Shown here: positions 11,016-21,327 of the stretch, piece by piece
How the letters are laid out: every line of letters begins with the position of its first letter
How positions within the stretch are numbered: the first letter of the stretch is position 1
Source of the DNA: Rhynchopus euleeides
Taxonomy: Eukaryota > Euglenozoa > Diplonemea > Diplonemida > Diplonemidae
Reading direction: 5' to 3'
Assembly (NCBI GenBank): GCA_963210315.1
Contig: OY723254.1
Location: 2,442,121 to 2,506,120, forward strand
DNA length: 64,000 nucleotides
The notes under the pieces: model-generated
What the model was told of the DNA's origin: nothing
The model's input: only the letters and a program-made list of their open reading frames with translations
The model's database searches: none
Position numbers and translations under genes: made by a program

Positions 11016-12775
11016 ATGTCGAATGCAAATGAAGCGAAGAGTGTCGGGGAGACTCTTGCTGCCAACCGGCATGCCCTTCGGATGTCTCAACGGACACTCG
11101 CCAAGGTCAACCAGCTTCATAAGGAGCGTGTTGGTGAGAACCTGGGTGTGTCACGAAAGCGACTCCGCGAAATGGAGAAGCCTGCCTGCGAACGTGTTGA
11201 ATGGCGCCTTTCCCGTGGTTTGCTCGGGGCATTTGAGTTCCTCGAAGAAGAGGCGGGAGAATCATCGACAATGCAGTGTAGCGTGCCACTTCTCGGCGTC
11301 ATGTACACGGACGGATACACGCCACGTAATTCATTACGTTCCGATAACGCACGTGTCCGTCTGTCTCTCGGGGTCATCAATCCCGAAAACACGATGACTG
11401 CGCCGGGTATTACTTTCTCAGACCTTCCGAAAGGTGATCACAAGCTGTTCCAAAATCACGCGTTGCTGCAACAGATCATGAGGCTGCACAAAGCGAAAAT
11501 CTTCCGAGGGGTGCATGTCGCGAGTGTGTCCATAGCAAGAATAACCGCCGACCATGCTGAGCAGTGGGCAACAATGAGGCGATGCGGGGGGCGAGGGCAC
11601 CGATGCTCACTGTGCGACATCCCAGAAGAACGCTGGTATCAACAGGTGCATCGATACCCGCACCTGACTCTCTCTGAGATGAAAGAGGCTGGCTACCCCT
11701 CCCTCTTGGCAGGTGTGCTTCCCAATGCCCGCTGCGTCACCCCAGCACTCCATGACTGCAAGGGGCTCGCCATGCGGCTGATCAGGGTACTGGATGAGAC
11801 AACAAAAAAAATATTCGACAAGACGTGTACAAACCTTGCACTGAATGTGTCGCAGAATGGGACAGGTGCTCAGTTCCGGAAGGTCGTGCTTGCCATGTCA
11901 CAGGACACACCTACAAGGGCTTGTTCCGCTACCTCTTTGTCTCCCTTGCAGACCTCATGCATTTCCGGTATGCAGACATCCCCTGGCGCTTCTGGGGATG
12001 CAAGGATGAGTCAGCCCGGATTCCCTTCTTGCGTGCTCGGATCTCAGGGCATATATTTCACTGGTTGATGGAGCATGCCGAAAAGGGATCAACGCGCAAT
12101 GCCTACGTACACAGTCTCCATCATTGGTGGGCTCCAGAAGATGCAGTGCCTCTGCAGAATAACGACGAATTTGAAGAAGCAGAGAACGGACATCGCAAGA
12201 AAGATGCCGTTACAATCGCCAGCTCCGCAACTTACGAGAGAGATCTTGCAATGGCAGAAGAGAAGCGGCGCGAATCGGGCATGCCTTGGAAGGTTGCGCA
12301 CCTGTCGCAGGACGGGATCCTCGGGTATAGAGAAGTCATTCTGTGTCCGTGTCTGCACACCCGACACGCTCATAGATTGGCTGTGTATGTTCTTTGCACA
12401 CAGTTGACACAGCTGCAGAAGGGGTTTGTGCACTGCAACACACAGGACTTCGTTGAACCCAGCAGCGCGCCCTACTTCCTGTTCCGGTTCCCCGAAGGAC
12501 ACCGCAAATTATCGCTCTGCTTGTGCAAAATGCCAATCCCGCTGGGGGCGACTTTCACACCATTCGTGTCATCCGAGGCGACTTTGAGCACGCTTGACCA
12601 ACGCGCACAGCAGGAGGGGGATGACAGTTCTGACGAAGAAGATGAGGAAAGCCTGCAGGATGGTTTGTCTTGCCCAAGGTGTAACACAACTACGACAGGC
12701 GACGGCCGCACTTTGACACCTCAAATTCTAACCGCTCACCTCCGCAGGTGCAGCCGCTACCAGGAGGATAGGTAG
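11016..12775 (+). CDS. Putative DDE transposase (CMC/Transib-like), read in two frames joined at an A8 run
   Basis: Frame 1 runs from ATG 11016 to the A8 run at 11804-11811; the protein-like sequence then continues in the -1 frame to the stop at 12773-12775, 586 residues in total. A basic helical N-terminus is followed by the first candidate catalytic Asp in MYTDGY (about residue 99), a zinc-type pair CSLC (about 197-200), the PALHD motif (about 243-247) and HSLHH (about 366-370) with acidic residues after it. The C-terminal tail is acidic and ends in a Cys2/His-Cys knuckle (CPRC, then HLRRC). D, C(2)C, LH and H(3)H in this order are known for CMC and Transib transposases. The frame break is at a textbook A AAA AAA slippery heptamer, so either -1 frameshifting or a one-base indel explains it. 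GTG-initiated upstream extension (from 10929) is unlikely. Family level is uncertain. Confidence 0.65.
11804..11810 (+). promoter_or_regulatory. Candidate -1 ribosomal frameshift slippery site (A AAA AAA)
   Basis: In the upstream frame the codons read ACA AAA AAA ATA. A one-base backward slip gives AAA AAA AAT and enters exactly the frame that carries the rest of the protein. The -1 frame has a TGA at 11795-11797, just before the run, so the switch must fall between there and about 11830. An assembly or mutational indel in the homopolymer is the alternative. Confidence 0.45.
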
Positions 12776-12883
12776 GTAGTCCAGAGTCCGGGGAAACTGA
12801 CAGAAGCAAAACAAGCCCCTCCCCATCCCTCTTCCACCTTCCCCCCGCATAATTTTACCCCCCACGCCAGTAGACTGTAACTA

Positions 12884-13041
12884 TATCATGGGAAAAATGG
12901 ATGAAAATAGGTGAAAAGACTCCCGCTAGGGGGAGTCAGACTCCCCCTAGCGGGAGTCTGGACTCCCGCTAGCGGGAGTCTTTGACACCCTCTCAGACTC
13001 CCGCTCCCAGACTCCCGCTAGGGCCGCTGGAGTCCACCGTG
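12884..13041 (-). repeat. Right terminal inverted repeat of the DNA transposon
   Basis: Reverse-complement partner of 9555-9712. It contains one exact 18-bp palindrome ACTCCCGCTAGCGGGAGT (12962-12979) plus near-palindromic half-sites at ~12920-12958 and 13001-13022. It starts 108 bases after the transposase stop. The outer tip CCACCGTG is followed by TA. Confidence 0.85.
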
Positions 13042-13043
13042 TA

Positions 13044-16000
13044 TGCATTTCAGCGCACGCACCTGAGTCTCGCTGCCTTGCCCTGCCCGTGTCGTAGCTT
13101 CTGCACTGTATTGACGGGTAGGCCGGATTACAAGGAATTTCGTGTGTGTTATGATGTTATGCAGTTTGCCCCACACCACCAGTTCTGTTTGGTGATATTC
13201 TTCTACGCAATTGGAGGGGGGCGTTCGCTCGAAAGGCGCTAAAAAGACTTTAAAGTGCAGAACAGCGAAGCCTCCCTCGCAAAAAACCCTTGGTGTCACA
13301 ACGGCACAGCTTTGTCACACAGTGAAGAGCCCGAAGAAGAGCATCTTCGGGTGAGGGGGGGCGGGGGCAAGCCGACGTCGTTAGGAATGCGTTTCGAGCT
13401 GGCACCGCCAGTGCGCGAAAGCAAAGTATTCACCTCAGCGGGTCCTTGCGGGCAGCACCTCGCGCGCTCCACAGGCTGTGGGGGTGCTCGCCGTTGTGAG
13501 GGATCCCATGTTGCTGCTTCTCTGTTCCCCCCGGAGGGGGTTTTTCCCAGTGTCCGCCCAGGGCAAGCGTGCTACCAATGATGTAATTCCAGTTGTGACA
13601 CATCGTGTGGATGATATACCCGGGCGCCTGCAATGCCTTTTAGGTGTTCAGGGGTCATCGCAGGCTGATAGTGGGCACTTATTACAACTGCGGCCGCGCC
13701 GTTGTCCGGCAAACGGGTGCCGGGGCGGAAGTGTGCACCCCGGACACGGTGTGGATGTATTTCAGATCTGTTTGTGAGGCACCCTCTGTGCTCGATCCTG
13801 CTGTTAAGGATTGCAGAAAAGTTGGGGCTGTTCCGGTGGGGAGGTTGGGGGGGTTTAAGTCAACCTTTTCCCGATGCCCCTTTTTCTTGCACCTCCAGCA
13901 CGCCGTGCACCCCGTGTGTGTGGGTGTGTGTGTCTTTTGTCTCCCTCCTGCACCCCAGGCCCGACCGCCCACGCCCCGGACAAAATGATACCAGAATATT
14001 GTGAACCAGCACAGCCGGTGTCCCAGCTGTGGTCTGCCAGACATCCCTCGCGAGCGCCCAGCACCCTTGGAAGCAAGACCTTGCCAGGGCAGCGAACGAT
14101 AGGGGTCGTGCCACCGGCAGCTACACCTAGATTATCGGCGCGTTGGTTCCGTCCCCAGTTCTTGCTTAGTTTCCGGAAGAAAGGCGATCAATTATGCCAA
14201 TCGGGGATGTTCTTCGCAAGGCATTCGGTCCGCAATAGTCAAACAAGGCTTCCTGTTCTCTCTTTTCCTTGCGTGGTGGGTTGATGACTCGCACGGTGAG
14301 TGGTGTGATGGAATGGCTGAGCGACGTGGCGGCGGCTATTCTTTAAATGGAATGTCGTCCCCCGCAGAGCTTTTGCCTGTTTTTTTCACCCTTCACGCTT
14401 CGCCCAAGAAACGCTAGCTGCGGATCTCTAACAGTCCTGAATTGCTTGGTCAGGGGGAGTGGATGCAATCATGGATCATCGATCTTTCAGTTTACAGTGT
14501 CTCGCGGTTCGGAAACCCATTCCGGCAACTGCCTTTTCTTTCTTGGACCACACTTGCTGCTGTTTAGTGTTGCCAACATTGGTTTGTGCTGTGCAACATC
14601 AACCCCACTCTCTGAGACTCCCCCGTCGTGGTTGTTCTCCCATCTCCATGCCCTCCTCGAATCGCCCGCTCTTCTCTGGAGTCGGTAGTATCGGCCACAG
14701 CTGTGGACGCCTTTCTTTCTTGTTTTCTGCTGATGCCATCTCGTTTGTAACGGGGTCACGTGCATCGCGACTGCGATTGTGCCAGGTTGGACAAAGTTCC
14801 CAAGAAGCCACCCAGAAATCAAAAAAAATAAAAATGAAACACCAATAAATGAAAGTCTGATCGTGATGTTTGCGAGTCTCGCAACATTGCATGAAGGTAT
14901 TCCCTTGGATTGGACGATCTCGTGTCTCCCTCCGAGGGCAATATCGCGATTTCTGAAAAAATGCACCACTGCCACGGGTGGTCCCCCCGCTTTTGGGTCG
15001 CGGTGCAACAGAAAAATTGCAGAATGGCAACCTGGGTTAGCCTCAAAAAGTAAAAACACATTGTGTCACAACAGCTTACAAGGAAAAAAATTTATGCAAC
15101 CCACAAACAAAAAGAAAGCAGCTGAATTGCCGCAACAAAACGCGTGGCGTGTTTGTCCGTGTCACACAACCATAACATTGACACAACACCAGTTTCCGAT
15201 CTCCCCTATGTGCCTGGTGGATTTCACCGTGACGATGTGAAAAAGGACAGCATCCCCCGGTGTCCTTCTTTTGCTTCCGCACCTTCTGTACGAAGGGGTT
15301 GGCCCTCCGCAGGTGCCCCTGTGTGGACATGCCCAAAACGCAACACCTCCACCTCCACCGCCCCTCCCTCCCCGGAACAAAGATGCGATACAGGACAGAT
15401 GCAGAGGTCTCTTATTGTCCATTTCACCCATATTCGAAATAGGGTTGGGGAGGGTGGGCGTACAATACAGGCCTTTTTCGTCCCACCGCCACCACCACAA
15501 CCACACCCCCCACACGCGCGATGTTGTCTCCGATAGTGAGCGGGTCCCCCACCCCCACCCCCACCCACCCCTTGACCCCCCACCCCACCCCCCCCGTTCT
15601 CCCTCCAAACAACATGTACTCATTTCCCTTACGCCGAACGAAACCCAGCCGATATTTTCATTTTCCCCCATGCGTGCAAAACTCTTTTGTGAAATTGCAA
15701 GCAAAGAATAGCCCCTTCTCCCCCCCCCCCCCCCCCCCCACACCCCGTCTGTTTTTCTGCCCGCATTTTGAAGATCCCCCCCCCCCCCCCAACCTCCTCT
15801 CCTCTCCTCCCTCACCTCCACCCCCCCCCCTCCCATTTTTCACCATTTTGTGGGGGAGGGGGTGCGTTCGCTCAGTGGCAGAGAAAAAGTGAGAGTTGTC
15901 ATCACGCAAAGAAAGGAGTGCCGGGGACGAGGGTGTTTCTTGAGTTTTTGATGTTCTATTTTTTTTTGCGCAGCAAAAAAATAAAATAAACAAAATACAG

Positions 16001-18005
16001 AAGTCCCGAGGGGCTGTGAAGAAAAACCAAACGACGAGATGCACCCCGCCTCCCCCCCCCCCCCCTCCTCCCCGGCACAGTTTATTCTAAACTTTACAAG
16101 ACACAGAGCGAAGGACACCCCCTGGTTCCTCCACACACCCCTTCCCCCCCTCAGTGTTCCCTCCCCTGCCACCTCCCGTGGCCCCTCACCCTCATCCTCC
16201 CTCACTCCCCCATGCGACCCTCCCTCCCCGCGTCCCCCGAACCCCCAAGCACGCCAGTGCTTGGGGGGGGGGCGGGGGGTGGAGGGGAGGCCGTGCAAGG
16301 GCAGCAGAGGTGCATGGGGTGGTTTCTCGCAGGCCACACCAGGGAGGCAAAGCTGCCCTCTGATCTTGCTTGCAGGGTTCGGTTGCGCCGGCCTTCAAGG
16401 TTGTTGAAGTGGGAGAGAGGTGGGAGAGGGGTGGGGGGGGGGTGAGGGGGGGGGGGGAACCGCATCAGAGACGCTCCGCAAGCACAACCAAAATTACTAA
16501 AAAAGGGTGCTTTCGTGGTTGCCCAGACAGTGTGTTGTGTGAGAGGTTGCAGATCTCACCCTGCCCCCCCCCCCCCCCCCTCCCCCCCTCTCTCTCTCCT
16601 TGCCTCCCAGGGCAGTCAGAATCTGGTCCGGGGTTGGAGGAATTTGACGCCTCCTGTTGTTCTTCATCTTCGACAAAAGGTGTGTGGGGTGGGGGGGTGT
16701 ATATAGGAGTAGCCGTTTCGTCCCTCAGCATTTGGGCCGCCCTTCCCCCCTCCCTCCCTCTCTCGGCAGGGGCAAAAAAAATGAAGAAAAAAATCATCCC
16801 CGCGTGTCTCTTGCTCCTGAGGCGAACCGGATTTTCCCCCAACAAAGTTTGCAGGTGTGTTCTCATGGCTGAGTGGTCCCTTCTTGCTCCAAGTTTGGGC
16901 CCCCCCTCCCGTCTCCCCCCCTCCCCCCTTGTCACTGGCTTCTCTCTTTTGTAGTTACCCTTTTTCCATTTCATTCTGCTTCTAGTGTTCCTCCCCAACC
17001 CCCACCTTCATTTCCCCTGCCATGCCCTCTCTGCGCAACTTATGTTTTATCTGCCAAAAAAAACACCAACGCATAAAAAGACTGACGAGATGCACGAGAC
17101 CAGTCGGGAATCAAAGTGGGCTGTCTTACAGAGCCTTGGCACGACTCAACATGCAGCAAGAATACAAGCCAACAGGCAGCATGATGAGGATCTCACAAAA
17201 CAGGGCGAGTCCTGTAGTTAGTTCTGCACCCACCATGGGTATATGTTACTGTTGGAGACAGAGGGGGTGTGCGTCTTCGGCTATTCATTCAAGTTTTCGG
17301 CCATCTTCGGCGGTTTTTTTCCACAAACAATAGGAGATGCACCATTTGGGCACCAGTAGCGAAGACCCCCCTCTGTGGGAAGAACGCCTCTGGCGAGGGA
17401 TATCTTTGGAGGGTGATGGACATTCGGCAGGCTGAGGGGCCTCAGGGGTGCCGAACCAATGCCGAACGTTCAACATCCTGCGGCGTGTCAAACACTGATT
17501 AAGTTCCGTATCGGTATTCGCCTCTCATAATACTGCAGTGTCGCCAGACACAAAGCAAACATCAATCCAGGGTTTTTTCACACCCTTCCCCCCACGAGGC
17601 AAGAAGGACAAGCAACAGCAACAGCAGCAGCAACCAAGCGGCGCCAAAAGCTGAGAAGATTACGCATTCCCCCCCCCCCCCCCCCGTTGACAACAAGACG
17701 AAGCATAAAGATTTCCTCGAGGCTAATCCTGTTTTCAGCCATCAGTTCATCTGCAAGCGAAAATACGGTCCCGCGGGGGTGGCTCTTCCCACCCCACCCC
17801 ACCCCACCCCATCCCATGCCCCCCGTCCGATCTTGTTCTCTCCTGCAAATGGCAGCACGCAGGTGTTTGCACAGGGGGGGTTTGTTCAGTGCAGGTCGCT
17901 CCGATTGAAGTCTGATGCCGTCGGCACTCTCTGAAGGGGTCACATCCACACCGTCACCACACAGGCAGGGGGTGGAGGGCCAGCGCACGTGGGACACGGT
18001 GCAGG
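13044..18005. other. ~5-kb stretch with no supportable gene
   Basis: Pyrimidine-rich and C-run-rich sequence: C runs at ~15721-15739, 15778-15790, 16055-16069, 16563-16580 and 17671-17686; G runs at ~16263-16277 and 16433-16457. Open frames on both strands are proline/serine/glycine translations of these tracts. I found no chain of exons with GTATG introns that gives a protein, and no tRNA with both a good A box and B box. It could hold promoters, non-coding RNA or decayed transposon remains. Confidence 0.45.
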
Positions 18006-19966
18006 ATGGACGATATATATACCGACCCACAGGAGGGTGGGGAAGACTTCGAAGTGGTCGAGATGCTTGAGGATGAGGAGGAGCAGGTGCAGGTGCAGGT
18101 GCAGGAGGAGCCTGGTGCAATGCCTGGTGCACCTGTGTACCAGGAGTTCCCCCCGACCCCCCTGATCGGCCCGCATGTCACAGGGCTGGGGCGCGTCCAC
18201 ACTCTGATGGGGAAGACGTCTGGGGAGATCGAGACTGATGCAGGCGAGGTATGCTGTCCCTCGGGTTTGCACGTTTGTCTCATCTCTTCCCTTTGGATTC
18301 CAATCTTCGGATCGCGCCGATTCTGTGTGGGAATTCCATGTTTCAGTTCCATGGTCAATTCGGGCCGACGTTCATGAAAATGAGGTTGTCTGCACACTTG
18401 CCTCGTTTGCTGTGCCCCAAACACATTTGCTTGTCAACGAGGAGGGGGTGCGTTGTATCATATATACCCCCCACCTGCCGTCCGGCACTGCAGATTGTCA
18501 ACTTTTTGGCGATCAACGTTATCGGTGGGAAGGAGCCGGCTCTGCGAGACCATGTGGCCATGGCTCATGAGGTATGTGATGTCACTGGCGCCAGCACCTG
18601 TGATTGTCCGACCCACACAGGAGGAGCAGGGAGTGCTGAATGCCACAGTGGTGGTGCCCATCCAGGTGCACCAAGGCAGCCCTGTGCCTGTGGAGCTCGC
18701 AAAGTATGTAGCTGATGAGCTTGCAAGGGGCGGGTCAGGGTGCATCGCAGTGCCCCAACACCTCAACCCCCACAGGGTGAAGTCCTACTCGTCGAGGAAT
18801 CGCTACGGGTTTGTTCAGCTGCTGTCCTCTGAGGACGAGTCCCCAGATGTGCACTTCCACTCCGCCATCTGCACCACCACCGATGGCCTGCAGAAAGAGC
18901 GCGTCTGCGCTGTGCAGGTCGACCGGTCTGTACAGGGTCGGCCACGGTGCTGCTTCCTTCAGCCTCTGCTGGAGCAGAAGGAAATCCAAGAGTTCCGGGC
19001 CGCAGGCCTGTCGAATGCGCCCCAGGTGGGCGTGGGCGCACCTGTTGTGCCGGCAGCAGACAACACCCTGCCCAACGTGGACCTTAGTCCCATGAACCTC
19101 CCGCCGCATGTCGCACAAGACCCCGCTGTCATCCGCGCTGCACAGGAAGCCGCAGCCGCCGCCGCGCGAAAAGCAGCGCCTGCAGCAGAAAAACCCCAGC
19201 CACACGCAGCCCTGCTGCAGGGCGGGTACGCACACTCCTACCCCTACCAGCAGGGCGCAGCACAGCCGAGCGAGGGGGAGGCAGAAGGCGAGAACGGCAG
19301 CAGCTCAAACTACTCAGGCACACACCAGGGCACTGTGAAGTCCTGGTCCTCCGTCAACAAATACGGGTTCCTGCGCCCCGATGCAGGAGGGAAGGATGTG
19401 CACGTGCAGATCAATGTGCTCAACGGGCTGCAGTCCTTGTCGCCCGGCGAGCGGGTCTCCTTCACATACGATGCCAACGAGCTGCCGCGTCGGAGAGCCG
19501 CGAGCGTGTGGAAGGCAGGGGGCAGCGGTGCCCCTGGGGGCAACAAGGCGGTGAACCGCCCCCGCATCGTGGGTGCCCCGTACAACGCAAACAAGCCGCG
19601 CACGGTGCCCACCCAGCCAGTGGAGGCAGCCCTGCCGCCACCCCCGCCCCCTCCGCCGGGCCCGCAGGTCGTGCAGCAGGGGGCGCCGAAGCCGAGCATG
19701 GTGTTCAGCCAGGAGAACACGGGGACAGGCACCGTCAAGAGCTATTTCGCAGGGAAGGGCTTCGGCTTCATTGTGTGCGACACGACGGGCCAGGACATCT
19801 TCTTCTCCACCCAGCAGCTGGCGGATGCGAACCTGCCGGGGGCGAACCCAGGTATGTGCGTGCTGTGCGACATGTGCCCCACCCCTTCTCACCCCTCACA
19901 GGGGATCGTTTTGGCTTCTCGACTGCCACGAATGAAACGCGGGCGCATACGGTGTGGCGTCTCTAG
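18006..19966 (+). CDS. Protein with three cold-shock-type nucleic-acid-binding domains, 5 exons
   Basis: Exons: 18006-18248, 18494-18571, 18621-18703, 18776-19851, 19902-19966; 1,545 nt, 514 residues. All introns start GTATGC or GTATGT and end CAG. The N-terminus is acidic (EMLEDEEEQVQVQVQEE). Domain 1 (from ~residue 134) reads VKSYSSRNRYGFVQLL, domain 2 (from ~320) GTVKSWSSVNKYGFLRP then DVHVQINVL, and domain 3 (from ~453) GTVKSYFAGKGFGFIV then DIFFSTQQL. These carry the KGxGF/YGF RNP1-like and D(V/I)xF RNP2-like aromatic motifs of the cold-shock fold. The last exon supplies the final strands (GDRFGFSTATNE, then HTVWRL), parallel to domain 2. Linkers are Ala/Gln-rich and Pro-rich (PPPPPPPPGP at ~420). 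The expected role is single-stranded RNA or DNA binding and control of mRNA. The first two domains have lost some consensus aromatic residues. Confidence 0.82.
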
Positions 19967-21327
19967 CCGCAGGCGGCACCCCTCCCCGTGATCTGCACAA
20001 TGGTGGTGACGCCTGTGTCCCACCCCCTGCAGGGAGCGGAAGCGCATGAACGAAGCGGCTCCAACGAACAAAATCGGGGGCGGGGAATATACAGTACTGT
20101 GGGGTTGCCCGACAAAAACTCGGATGGGGCGGGAAACGGGTGTTGGCTGTGGTTGCTTGCATGCACACGGGTGGGAGGGTTGCCAGTCGTATTGCATTCG
20201 GCTCGTTGCTGGTTGCTGGCCTCAGGTGCTGGTTTTGGGAAAATTGTTGTCAGCCTGCGTTACCCTGTGAGTGGCCTGTTATTTTTACACTTTTCCGCGC
20301 CTCAGCGAACCCTCTTCAATGGGCAGGCTTCGCTCTGAACTGCAGAAAAGCAAGGCCCCCCTTTCACTTCTCGCACAACAACTCCCTGTTGCAAACCCAG
20401 CGGTGGTGTCCCACTAGCACGGATAGACACAGAGCGACGGCCTGCAATACAATACTGATAACCCTGGTGAGCGGTGAATAGCCACCAGGAGGGTGATGGT
20501 GCCGCATCTGCTCTCCTTCTGCCTGTCTCTCGTACGTTTGGCATCGTCATCAGTGGTGATGGCTCGCCTCCTATGTCTGATGCATCCCTTGGCAGTTCCT
20601 GCCAATCGCACCACGAGCCACAGCCATGGGACCCCCCTCAGAAACGAAACGCTCCCTGCCACCCCATCTTCCAGATCCCTTGTCACGCTCTCACCCCTGT
20701 GTGCCCTTCCCATGTGCCCCTTGCGCCCGCCGTTATCTTTCGCCGTGTCTCCCGGGTTTTTTTGAACCTTTTTGGCCAGCGGCTGGACTCACACCAGCTC
20801 GAATCGACAGGAAAAAAAGAGCGGGGTGTATTGTGAACAGGACAGCAGTATAGAGGAACGCGCTAGGCGAGGAGGAGGAAGGGGGCCTTTCTGGAGGGTA
20901 TATGTATCCATATCCTCGCACTCCCTCCCCTCCCGCCTCCCCCCCGGAGTTCACGTTGCCTCAACCTTCTTTTACTGTAAGACAACTGACACAACTGACG
21001 AGCGAACCGACAAAAGCGCACACAACCCAGCTGCCCCACCTGCCTGCCCACTTCGCGCACCCTTTGGATTTGGACAAACGGCACTCTCCCTTTATGTGTG
21101 CACATCTCGGGTGTGGTGGGGGGCTTTTTTTTGCGGGTTTCGCAGATTATTGTGCCAATGTGCGCCAGTGGCTCAGTCTGTTCGGTGACCGAGGTTTTTC
21201 TCCGTGCATCCTGGCATCACCACCATAACTCGCCAGGCTCCTGTGAAGGAGAATCAGATACACTGCAGTGAACATGCTCGGGATCTCTGCCCTGCCTTGC
21301 TGAGTGCATCAACGCTGTGGGGATTGG
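19967..21327. other. Intergenic region, no gene seen
   Basis: 1.36 kb between the cold-shock-domain gene and the SLOG-SLATT gene. Pyrimidine-rich blocks lie at ~20690-20770 and 20915-20950. No coherent coding sequence on either strand; it probably holds the promoter of the downstream gene. Confidence 0.5.

Larger units (their letters stand above)
9555..13041 (+). mobile_element. 3.49-kb DNA transposon with palindrome-rich inverted ends (CMC/Transib-like)
   Basis: The two ends are inverted copies of each other over ~158 bp (9555-9712 and 12884-13041, with small differences). Both outer tips read CACGGTGGACTCCAGCGG inward, and both are flanked by TA (9553-9554 and 13042-13043), consistent with a 2-bp target duplication. 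Inside are two + strand genes, a 333-residue protein and a two-frame transposase. Ends beginning 5'-CAC, a CxxC motif and a following LH motif in the transposase are the traits used to group the CACTA-Mirage-Chapaev (CMC) and Transib/RAG1-like superfamilies. The superfamily placement is therefore an inference; the element's existence and borders are directly visible. Confidence 0.82.

Noticed and set aside
14300..14370. tRNA-like A box (TGGCTGAGCG)
   Set aside because: No B box GGTTCGA at a suitable distance and no cloverleaf can be drawn.
15860..15940. tRNA-like stretch (CGCTCAGTGGCAGAG)
   Set aside because: D-arm resemblance only; no T arm or acceptor pairing.
21304..21327. Upstream GTG/TTG-type start for the SLOG-SLATT gene
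   Set aside because: The ATG at 21328 is the first in-frame ATG and nothing upstream looks coding.
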